A stretch of DNA of 64,000 bases from Sialis fuliginosa (lineage: Eukaryota; Arthropoda; Insecta; Megaloptera; Sialidae): assembly GCA_961205875.1 (NCBI GenBank), contig OY540816.1:15324701-15388700 (forward strand). Direction: 5' to 3'. The notes below the pieces were generated by a model. That model saw only the letters and a program-made list of their open reading frames with translations. It did not search any database and was not told the DNA's origin. Positions 53,578 through 64,000 of the stretch are shown here, one piece after another; within the stretch, counting starts at the first letter, position 1; each line of letters opens with the position of its first letter. The position numbers and the translations under genes were made by a program.

Positions 53578-56126
53578 TCATCTTGGCATATCAATACTTA
53601 AATCAGCTATTACAAAAGAGACAACAGCCCAAGCAGCTGTGCAAAGATCTAAATCTTTAGAATTATAAATATCTATTCTATCAGCTTCTGTATGGTGATA
53701 CCAAAAGTACCTTTCATTTTTGGTTGATAATGTAGCACCAGGTATATTATCCCTATTTGTCCAAATCCTAATATCAGGTCCTCCTCTTAAAGGTCCTGTG
53801 ATCTTTGTTGCATTAATCGATTTCAATAATCTAGAAAAATGTATTTAAATATCAATTTCATTAAAATTAGAAAACCACACTATTCATATTAATTAATACA
53901 TACTTTAAAATTTCATTAAAAATACAAGTAGCGGCTTTGTTTCCACTAAATCCGAATCCGATTGGTTCAAAAGTTCCATTATCACTTTCCATCAAGAAGT
54001 TAAAATTTTTTATTTCATGTTTATGATCTTTATAATATTTATATGCACCTATTAGCCCTTGTTCTTCAGCTGTCCACAGTACTGTTCTAAAAAATTATAC
54101 AAAAGCAATTTAAAATGAATGTATTTTTTGCTCAATTAGGTACTGCATATTAAACATGGGTGAACATTACAATGGTATTTTATCTGAGCATTGCAGGATT
54201 TTGGGGTCTCTGTGGGAGTGTGTCTAGTCATACCCAGAGTAACAGCTTTTTGACTTACATTGTTTCACATTTGCATACATTTTCAGTTATCACCAATCCC
54301 CAACGTTAGTTATGTTGATTGGTTTAGGATATGTAAAATAACTGTGCGATTATATTTTCATGTACATTTGGGGTATTACTGTATTTATAACTTACATGAA
54401 AGTACAAGTTATTATTATATAAATTACAAAATGGATACATTTGTTTGAATTTACCTTATAGTTCTTTTTGGACGTAGTCCAAGTTTCTTCAAAATATTCA
54501 AAGCATTCCAAGACATCATCATACCACCCCCATCATCCATAGCTCCCTGCCCAATATCCCAGCTATCAATATGTCCTGAAATGATAACTACCTTTTCAGG
54601 CATCACTTCTCCTTGAAATTCAGTAACTACATTACGTGTATTAACGTCTTGTAAATTTTTGGCATCCATTTTTAAATGAACTGTTATTGTTTCATTCTTG
54701 TCATACATTCTTTTAAGCATTTGTGCATCTTCGATTGTAATACAAGCTGCTGGTATTTTAGTTACGTTATTATCATATTTTAACGTTCCTGTATGTGGTG
54801 TATTCATTGAGAATGGTGTAATAGATCGGATCAAAACTGCTTTTGCACCAAGTCGTGAAGCTTCTACTGGGCCTTTTAAACGAAATATGTTTGAATTTTG
54901 ATAATCAGTGTATTCTTGATTAAAAACAACAATTTTTCCTGAAACCTACATTATAAATTAAAATTAATGATTTGAAGTAAATAAAAATAGCTATTATACT
55001 TTTTCACTATTTTGTTTCATTTCATCAAATGAATTAAAAACAACAGCTTCAGCAATAACCCCTTCTGGAGGTGTTCCGATACTCAGACCTAATCCAAGCA
55101 TCGAAATTTTTTGTTTCCTTGGTTGTAATAAAGTAGCATATTCATTACCTCTAAATTCAAAAATTTTAATGAAATTGTTTGAACAAAAGCGATCTCTGAA
55201 TATTTCATATAGTGTGATGATTTTGAGGCCATCAAAATGTTTATAGTTTTGTTATGAGTTTACTTTTATAAATAAGTTGTAAATTATATTTAAACATAAT
55301 TTTATTGAATATATCATTAGAATGTTATTATTTAAAGGTTGTTGCAAGCGCAGAGCTACAGCCCATGAGTTTTTCCATTTATGCTGACTTAAAAATTGTT
55401 TTTACCTAATCCAATAAGGGGCTTCAACAGATTCTCCATGAACATTTTCAAGTCCTTCCTGTATTGATTTGTTTAGCATATAGTTGATAGAATTTTCTAA
55501 ACTTTCGCTACCAGTAACACGAGATCCAAATTTGTCAATGAAATTCTAAATGAAAATATTTGCATTTATTGTTTTTATTTGAAATTATATACAGTGGATG
55601 TTCCTTCTTGTGAATCTCGATACCTTTAATTTTTATTAAGTGACAGCTGTACAAATATAGGTATATAGGGGCTTCAATTAGATGTTTTAATTTTTTTCTG
55701 TGTTAGGGTATTATTTAACACCACATTTGCAACAAAATCTGTGAGTAGCAAAACTACTTAAAAAACTATTTTAGCCTTTGTCTGCAGCCTGGACTATTAT
55801 GCAAAAAATTAAAAGGTGGAAACAAATTTTGAATTAAAAAAAATCATTTATGGCCTTATTACCATCCCCACAGGTCCTGGCACCCAGGGTCTATGCATTC
55901 ACGCTTAAGACGCCCCTGTGAAACATACCTCTAATAAACTATATGTTGTTCCTTTGAAATCACCATTAACTATTTTGTCAATAATTGTATCAGCAATATA
56001 TTTATAATTTGCAATTTCATCTTTTATACGTCTATCAACATTGCATTTTAATAAATCTGTATTTATTAAATTACATTTTATATTTTTCACTATAAAAATA
56101 CTGACAACTATTGTTATTATTTTCAT
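53578..56126 (-). CDS. Carboxypeptidase Q-like M28 metallopeptidase, copy B
   Basis: Exons in reading order: 55929-56126, 55406-55545, 55000-55150, 54455-54945, 53904-54086, 53578-53830; 1416 nt, 471 aa. Intron positions and phases equal those of copy A. N-terminal signal peptide MKIITIVVSIFIVKNIKC. Active-site motifs complete: SGHIDSWDIGQGAMDDGGG, WTAEEQ, MESDNGTF, FWYHHTEAD. Third exon has GLGLSIGTPPEGVIAEAVVF, typical of the family. Ends IADLSIDMPR followed by TGA, where the other copies use TAA. Role as in copy A, with substrate choice unknown. In the region around the zinc-binding His it differs at DNA level much more from A and C than these do from each other. Confidence 0.95.
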
Positions 56127-56760
56127 TTTTTTTTTATATAGTAATATTTAAAGATGAATAAATATTTCTGAATTAATTTAAATTTCTTCTATCAATAGAT
56201 GTATTAGAAAAATAACATATTTTTAAGAAATATTAGAAATATTTATTCAATTGATTGATACTCCTACATGAAATTAGAATTTTATGAGATAACAAATATA
56301 GAAATAGAATAATTTTATTTTTATCTTATTTTATATGAAAAACTTATCATATAATGAATGTTATCAAAATAGAATATTTTACATCCTATCATGAATATAA
56401 AACTGATAAATTATGTATTTTAAATTAAAATAAAATATAATTATAAATATGCATTGAAAGTTTATTTTAATAAAAGTTTTTATTCAAACAATGTTTCACC
56501 ATAACTTTTATTATTATGGAACTTTTAATAATAATAAATAGTACATGATAATTAATAATAACAAGACGACTACATTTAATAATAAATTAGTCACTCGGTT
56601 GCCAATGTGATTACGTTTACTTTTTGACAATTTTTTAATTATAAACCATTATATTATCAAATATCGTAAGTCTATTACAGAGAGGGGAAAATGTTATATT
56701 GAAAAAAGCAATCAAATGAACAGAAAAATATATGGACCATTTTTAATAAATAATATTATT
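56127..56760. other. AT-rich spacer between copies B and C
   Basis: About 630 bp, very AT-rich. It should contain the promoter of copy B and the 3' UTR of copy C. I see no repeat ends and no coding frame. Confidence 0.6.
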
Positions 56761-58602
56761 TTATCTAGGCATATCGAAACTTAAATCTGCGATAATATAC
56801 GAGACTACAGCCCAAGCAGCTGTACACAAATCCAAATTTTTAGAATCAAGTACATCAATTTTATCTGCTTCTGTATGATGGTACCAAAAATACTTCTCAT
56901 TCTTTGTAGATAATGTTGCACCAGGTATATTTTCATTATCTGTCCAGAAGCTTATATCAGGTCCTTCTGTTTGCGGGTGTGATATAATTTTTGTAACATT
57001 TATTGATTGTAATAATCTATAAAATGATTATTATTAGTAAAGTAGTCTTAATTACCATTAAACAGTTAAGTAACTGGATAAGAATAATGTGTGTATAAAG
57101 ATGAGACTTGAAAAAACATTACATTACGAATATATAAAATTTAATAATTGTTCATAACATAATGTTTTGTTTAAAGTTAAAGAATGTATACATGTACATA
57201 CTTTAATATTTCTTCAAATATACAAGCAGCTTTATCTGTTCCACTGAATCCAAATCCAATTGGTTCAAAGGTTCCTAAATCACTTTCCATAACAAAGTTA
57301 AATTTATTTGCTTCGTGTTTATGTTCTTTATAATAATTTTTTGAACCGAATTTTCCTTGTTCTTCAGCAGTCCACAAGATAGATCTTATAGTTCTCTTTG
57401 AACGCAGACCAAGTTTTTTTAAAACAGCTAAAGTATTCCACGATATCATCATACCACCTCCATCATCCATGGCTCCATGTCCCACGTCCCAACTGTCTAT
57501 GTGTCCTGAGACCACAACGACACTGTCTGGTTTCTCTGTACCTTTCAGTTCAGCTACAGCATTCTGTGATTCTACATCGGGTAAATTCTGTGCATCCATT
57601 TTTAAATGAATTATAATAGTTTCATTGTCATCATACATTTTTTTAAGCATTTTCGCATCCTCGTTTGTAATGCAAGCTGCTGGTATTTTCGTCACGTTAC
57701 TATCATAACTTAACATTCCGGTGTGTGGGGTGTTTAATGAGTATGGTGTGACAGATCGCACCAGTACAGCTTTAGCACCAAATTCCGATGCTTTTGATGC
57801 ACCATGTACACGATACACGCTCGATTCTTCGTATATTGTGAAGTCTTGATTAAATACTACAATTTTTCCTGCTACCTGCAAACTATATAGTTAAAGCCAA
57901 AGTTCGAGAAATTATTAGATTGTATTGATTGTTAATTAAATATACCTTAGCTTTATTATTATTCATTTCATCAAAAGAATTAAAAACAATAGCTTCCCCG
58001 ATAATTCCTTCTGGAGGTGTTCCAATACTTAAACCTAAACCAAGCATAACTAATTTTTGATATTTCGGTTGTAGCAAAGATACAAACTCATTTCCTCTAA
58101 AATATAAAGTTATTGAATATCAACACACCTAGATTTAATTGGTTAGTTAATATCAGACTTACCTAACCCAATGAGGAATATTGCACTTTTCTCCATGTAC
58201 ATTATCAAAACCCTGTTTTGAAGATTGATCCAACATATATTTAATAGAATTTTCTAAATTTTCAGTGCCAGAAAGTCGACTTCCAAATTTATAAGTAAAA
58301 TTCTTTAGCAAAAATTGAATATTATAATATAGGTACTTATAAACTGTTCAAGTGTAAACATTAAAAATTAAACTTACCTTCAATAAATTATAAGTTGAGC
58401 CCTTAGATTCGCCATTGAGTATTTCATCTAATATTTTTTTAACTACATCTGAATAATTATGTATTTCTGTTTTGATATTTTCACCAATATCACAAGTAGG
58501 ATATAAGCTCCTGAGTTTTTTAGATGAATTTGGACAATCTTGTGTATCAGTTTGACAAGTAAATATTAACAATATGGTTATTTGAAATGTTATCAATTTC
58601 AT
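56761..58602 (-). CDS. Carboxypeptidase Q-like M28 metallopeptidase, copy C (one intron fewer)
   Basis: Exons in reading order: 58378-58602, 58163-58302, 57946-58096, 57202-57875, 56761-57016; 1446 nt, 481 aa. Signal peptide MKLITFQITILLIFTCQT, followed by a short Cys-containing extension that accounts for the extra length. Zinc-site motifs complete: SGHIDSWDVGHGAMDDGGG, WTAEEQ, MESDLGTF, FWYHHTEAD. The intron that splits the other three genes between RTIR or RTLR and the following LWT segment is precisely absent, so the two exons are fused (674 nt = 491 + 183). Over 57451-57536 it differs from copy A at only 6 of 86 bases, against 23 from copy B. Likely active enzyme. Confidence 0.95.
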
Positions 58603-59850
58603 TGTAGAAGCTTAACAATACATAAGTAATTTTATTATTTTTATATATAGATATATGTAGCTGTTATTTAATATTATTATATGTATTAAAAAGATGAAAT
58701 ATTACCCATGTCCCATATTATGGTCCAAAATAAATTTGTTTATATAGAAAAACAATTACAATTTATTAATATTTTTTTTGAGAATTTTTTTTTTTGTATT
58801 TAGAGAGCGGCATAAATTCGCAAGTAAGAATAACAGAAAACTAAATCAAAAAGTATAAAAGTATATAATTTATAATGTTAGTTTAAATAAAATATATATT
58901 TTTTTTATAATACAAAATATCTATAAAAATGTTAATATTTTTTTTAATTTCGAAACAATAAAATAATAAAACAATTTATCTATGTAAAAATTGCATATTT
59001 ATGTAAATGTTGATTAGATACAGTTTCAAATATAAATAATACTTTATTATAAGATAATATTTTAATAACAATAACACGTGGAGTATGGTTTAATAAAACT
59101 AAATAGGCAGGAGCGTATTTACGTAAGGGCAAAAAGGGTTCTTGCCTAAATTTGAAGGGGGTAACAAGTGCAATAATAAACTTTTTTTGTCATCATCTAA
59201 CAACCGGTGAACTTTTTTTATTACTATACCTTCTCTTTTTAGATACCATCTAAAATTATTAAAAATATTTTGCTTCCTCGCCATATTGAAGATATGAGAA
59301 GCTTTGTGATCGTTTTAAAATGAGAAAAAAAAAATTGTTCTCCGATTTCAAAATTTTAACTTTATCTTTCTTTCCATTTCAGGTCAAGACAAACACTTTT
59401 CGTTCTGTCCCCTATTTGATACCAAATAGTCCTACAATCAGGGCTGGAGGAAGGCCGATATGATACGGTGATTTTTACGTAGGTGCCAATCACAGAAGGC
59501 GGTAAAATTTGAATAAAATGCGTGAGAATAGCATTATTAGGATTCATTAAAAAGTGATATGAGTAAAAAAAAACGAAAGAGCGCAAAATGAATTTAAGGG
59601 ACGGCAAAATCGTAATTACAACCAAAAAAAATAACAGGGACAGAAAAGTGTGGAAAAAAAGGTGGTAATATGAATTTTTCATACACCATCTGAACCCCTC
59701 GCACCGGTCCTGCCTACAATGTCACTTGTATTAATTACATTCATTGTTTTATTATTATTTGAGTAAACATGTTATTCTATTGATCACTACATATAAAATA
59801 ATTTTCTAAAAATATACCATAGCACTACGGTTAATAGATATAATAGAATA
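58603..59850. other. Spacer between copies C and D with transposon debris
   Basis: AT-rich left half without features. From about 59105 to 59715 an element-like block starts CAGGAGCGTATTTACGTAAGG and ends CGCACCGGTCCTG; the outer bases are weakly inverted but no target duplication is visible. Two minus-strand frames in it have no family resemblance. Confidence 0.4.
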
Positions 59851-62203
59851 TTATCTTGGTATGTCAATACTTAGATCAGCAATTACATATGAAACTACTG
59901 CCCATGCAGCTGTACATAAATCTAGATTCTCAGGATCTTCAACTTCCATTGTATCAGCCGCTGAGTGATGGAACCAAAAATATCTCTCGTTTTCTGTGTT
60001 TATGCTAGCTCCGGGAACACCATCATTGGTCCATATACTTATATCAGGACCTCCATCTTGAGGTCGACTTACTTCTGTTACATTTATGGGTTGTAATAAT
60101 CTGTGAGAAGTCAGTTAAAATATAGTTATAGATTTTATATATTTCAAAAATATAAAAATGTTGATTGTGAAAGACTGACAATAAAATAATTTTATAGTCT
60201 TACTTGAGAATTTCTTGAAATAGACATGCAGCTTTATCTGTTCCTGAAAATCCAAATCCAAATGGTTTGAATGTCCCCATATCAGATTCCATTAGAAAAT
60301 CAAATTTTGATTTTTCTTTCTCATGTTCTTTAAAATATGCAAATGCTCCTACGTAACCTTGTTCCTCAGAAGTCCAAAGTATTGTTCTGTAAATAAATAT
60401 AATTTAGTTGTTTTTATTTATTTAAATAGTAATGTATAATTTTTATACCTTAAAGTACGTTTTGCTTGTAAATTAAGTTTTTTTAAAATTGCTAAAGCGT
60501 TCCATGATATAAATGCTCCACCTCCATCATCCATTGCTCCCTGACCTACATCCCAACTATCTAGATGCCCGGAAATTACAACTACTTTATCTGCGTATTT
60601 TGAACCTAAAGAAATATAAGAAAAAAATATTTCGACTGTTTCACCTAATTAATATTTTATAATGAAATAAATCTTCATAAAACTTATATTATTATTGCAA
60701 AACAAAAATATTTATTTGTTAAAACGGTGTTTTTGTTTTACCTAACACTGGAACTATACAGTTTATGTATGATGTCAGGTTTTACTTAAAGCCTTGCTCT
60801 AAAATTTAAATACATATAATAGATACTAACTAGGTTTTACGTTATTGATAGTTCCATAGTATTACTCATTCAGTGAATAATTTTAAAAACTTACCTTTAA
60901 TTTCAGCAATTGTATTTCTGGAAACAACATCTGGATAGTTCATAGCATCCATCTTAAGTAATATTTGTATTGTTTCATTTTTTAAGTACATTCTACGTAA
61001 CAGTTTAGCATCTTCAATAGTAATACAAGCAACAGGTATTTTTTTAACACCTGTTGCATAACTTTGCATGCCAGTGTGAGGCGTGGATAAAGAGAATGGA
61101 GTGACAGAACGAACTAAAGCAGCTACAGCACCATAACGTGATGCTTTTGATGCAGATCTAGATCGATATATAACAGTTGTACCATAGTTTATGTATTTTT
61201 CATTAAATACAACAATTTTACCTGAAACCTAATAATTTAAATTTACAATGTATTCAACTTGGTGATCTAAATCAGGTAGTGTTAATTAAAAGTTAAATAA
61301 ATGAAATTATTACTTTATCTTTGTTTGCTTCAAGTTCATCAAATGAATTAAAAACGACAGCTTCTGCAGTGATCCCTTCAGCAGATGTACCAACACTGAA
61401 ACCCAAACCTAACAATGGAAGTTTCTGATATCTAGGTTTTAATAGAAAGGCAGATTCATTCCCTCTGTAATATAATAAGTTAATATAATTTTTTATATGA
61501 TAACATTGCAATTATTTTTGTTTTATTACCTGACCCAATGTGATACCATAGCTTTTTCACCATGCACATTTTCAAGCCCAATGTCATTGGACTTCTTTAA
61601 CATGTAGTCTATGGCATTTTCTAAATTTTGAGATCCAGCTATTCGTGACCCAAATTTATCTACAAAATCCTATATTTTATGATTAATTAATTAAGATAGG
61701 AATCGATTATCTTTATGTTTATATAGAGATCTTATTTTTTATATTAATAAAACATTTAACATTCAATTGGAAACAACATTTTAGGTTAAAATTTATTTGA
61801 ATACCTACATTTAAATTGAATAATTATTTTTCAATATTTTGTACAGCGATTATTCAGCTGTTATTTTATTTTATAAAAAAGTTAGTTGTATATACACTTA
61901 TAGTCTATGTTCATATCTGCGGGTATATATTTATTATTCTGTGATTTGCGGGAGGATAATAAACAAGGACCTATTATTTTTTACCTGTAATTGTTTGTGT
62001 GTTGTCCCTTTAAAAGTTCCATTTGGATGAACAACTTCTTTTATAATTCTACTCGTAATAGCTTTGTATTTTTGAATTTCATCTTTTAATTGTTGAGGTA
62101 CAGCTCCTTCACAATTTTCTGCATTTAATTTAATGGACTTTTTGCAAAATATTAAAGGATTGGTTACAAGTAGTAGATAAAATAAAATAATTGAATTTTT
62201 CAT
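59851..62203 (-). CDS. Carboxypeptidase Q-like M28 metallopeptidase, copy D (one extra intron)
   Basis: Exons in reading order: 61985-62203, 61530-61669, 61314-61464, 60895-61228, 60449-60605, 60204-60386, 59851-60100; 1434 nt, 477 aa. Signal peptide MKNSIILFYLLLVTNPLIFC. Active-site motifs: SGHLDSWDVGQGAMDDGGG, WTSEEQ (Ser replaces the usual Ala before the catalytic Glu pair), MESDMGTF, FWFHHSAAD. An additional phase-1 intron (60606-60894) interrupts the long central exon after AEIKG; at this point A, B and C have uninterrupted sequence. GAFISWNALAI after the zinc motif resembles human GAFISWEALSL more than the MMxSW of the other copies, so D is probably the most ancestral-like member. Ends IADLSIDIPR. 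Confidence 0.95.
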
Positions 62204-64000
62204 TTTTAAAATATCCAGTATCTGTAAAATTTTAATTATGTATGTACTAATTTAAAAAATTATTTTAATACTACTCTGGCGTGAAAACAACACTGGTAAT
62301 CTGGTAGCTGACAAAAGTTTGAAGTGATTTCGAATTTAATTAATAAATACGTACTGTTTTCGATAAAATCACTCACATTCGATATATAAATTAACAATAC
62401 AAATTATTTACAATATAATAACCGTTCATCGAACTTTTTATCAGTTTTATCTTTCATTGATATTATCTGACGTATCAATGCGCGTTGCAAAATATGTACA
62501 TAGATATAAGATGTAACAGGGCAGTATTAAGTTCAACTTTTTTTATTTTTTAAAAAAAATGAAAATAGGTAGGCACCATAAAATGGGTAGGCACATAAAA
62601 ATATAAAGATTAGTATTCTTTTTATATGTGATTTAGAGTTTTTTTTGTTATATTACGGCAAATAATCTCTGGTGCCGAAGCCGGAGGTCAAATATTTTTA
62701 GATTGAAATTTTACAACCCAAAAATTGTACGTATACTATAATTTATTAATCATTATTATGGTAGCGAGCATGTTGGCTGCAGGCGTGGTCTCAGTATCCG
62801 TTAATTTGTATTTATTTCTTAGATTCATTTACAAATGGAAAATTGAATAAAAGATATTCAATAAAATATCTAGTGTATGTATATTTTATATTAAGAGTTT
62901 TGTTTTACAATTAAAATATACATTTTGGTAAATTTATCTAATGAACACCATTAAACGATATTTCTTTAATTACATACATATAACGAAGTTCTCATCACTA
63001 ATAATACATTTATTGTTATAATATCAATATTTTATAAACTAATATATTATGATGATTAAGAATATTTATCATTTCATTTAAATAATAAATATTTTTTTTA
63101 CATCTAAATACAGTAAGTTCTTTAAAACATAAAAAACAATTAAACTTCTTGAACGTAATAATAAAAAATGCACATGACTGAATTTTTAAAACTATTTGAG
63201 ATCTTTTATTGCAATTATAGAATTTTACATGTTTGATTTAATTTTTTAATTAAAGTAATACATTACAACCATTATATTTTGATTATATTCTAATGCTAAT
63301 ACCCCCTGATTCTACACATTGATTGTTTATGGATGAATTTATAAATAATATTATAACTATACATATAATTATAATAATATATTTAAGATATTGTTAATGG
63401 AATGTTCATGCTCATAAATAAATGAAAACCACATTTTATCTAAACATTAAATGATTACACACCAAATTGCTTGAATATTTAAAATAAAATCAAGAACTTA
63501 CTGCGATATTCAAGAATTTAAAATATAATTTGGAACACATATATGGCAATTAAATTACAAAAAAATTATAAAATTTAAAATAGCACTTACAAATTAAAAC
63601 AATATAATTTATAATAATTAAAATTTAAAAAAATATAAAATAATTACTGTTATACATATATAAAATTGGTATATAATATGGTCAATATAATTTTTTTAAC
63701 TATAAGCAGAGCCATACTTAAACTTTTTGAGGCCCGAGATGCAAAAATAATAAAACATAAATTTATAGCGGGTGAGTCAGAGAATGCGTTTCTTTTTTAG
63801 TCAATGCCTTCATGAAATCCCCAGCTAACACTTGTTTATAAGTATGGCTCTGATTATAAGAAGTTTTAGAACCCCTCCAAAAAGATATGACAAGAATATG
63901 AAAATGATGAATAGTGAAATTTTTAATAATAGATATTGATACTAGATACCTTTTTTAATCAGTACTGTCATTATTACTAAAAAACCGAGGGAGCATAAAT
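62204..64000. other. Intergenic region upstream of the carboxypeptidase array
   Basis: No coding frame that I can support. It contains the promoter of copy D at its left end and then long AT-rich stretches. The only clear element is the small hAT MITE at 63707-63852. Confidence 0.55.
63707..63852. mobile_element. 146-bp hAT MITE
   Basis: Inverted ends CAGAGCCATACTTAAAC and CAGAGCCATACTTATAAAC. Flanking octamers ACTATAAG and ATTATAAG match at 7 of 8. Non-coding. Confidence 0.85.

Noticed and set aside
59362-59682. 106-codon minus-strand open frame between carboxypeptidase copies C and D
   Set aside because: Lies in transposon-like debris; hydrophobic composition comes from T-rich DNA; no splice partners or known motif.
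1-64000. CRISPR arrays, operons, ribosome-binding sites, rRNA and tRNA genes
   Set aside because: The window is eukaryotic nuclear DNA with spliced genes; no regularly spaced repeats, and I recognised no tRNA cloverleaf or rRNA core sequence by eye.

Overview
The window is AT-rich nuclear DNA from an insect. It holds eight protein-coding genes with spliced, mostly short introns and canonical GT-AG sites. The frequent miniature hAT-like elements with ends such as CAGTGGCG or a GGCGTAACCAGG core would suit a sap-feeding hemipteran (aphid-like). That placement is inference; insect is secure.

Layout. (1) 1-10990: muscle myosin alkali light chain on the minus strand, six coding exons giving 160 aa, with introns stuffed with small DNA transposons. 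(2) 12752-21731: two divergent genes I do not recognise, a 389-aa one on the minus strand and a 1195-aa one on the plus strand, starting 570 bp apart. A related miniature element lies beyond the 3' end of the first gene and inside an intron of the second. (3) 21732-26333: transposon debris, including a 1.1-kb fold-back hAT element with an 8-bp target duplication, then GC-richer sequence that probably carries the promoter and 5' UTR of unc80. (4) 26334-48387: the complete unc80 gene, auxiliary subunit of the NALCN sodium-leak channel complex. I resolved 58 coding exons whose summed length is exactly divisible by three (3521 aa), including three micro-exons and two phase-symmetric likely cassette exons. 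(5) 48388-50727: intergenic, with two inverted short motifs that fit a minimal hammerhead-ribozyme core. (6) 50728-62203: a tandem array of four secreted carboxypeptidase Q-like (M28) metallopeptidases, all on the minus strand and all apparently intact, with 6, 6, 5 and 7 coding exons. Copies A and C share a patch of much higher similarity, suggesting gene conversion. (7) 62204-64000: intergenic, with one small hAT element near the end.

The genes do not form one pathway: they cover muscle contraction, neuronal excitability and extracellular or lysosomal peptide turnover, plus two unknowns. Gene models were built by hand from open frames, splice-site consensus and phase; each model closes in frame. 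UTR ends, alternative isoforms and expression cannot be seen from sequence alone.
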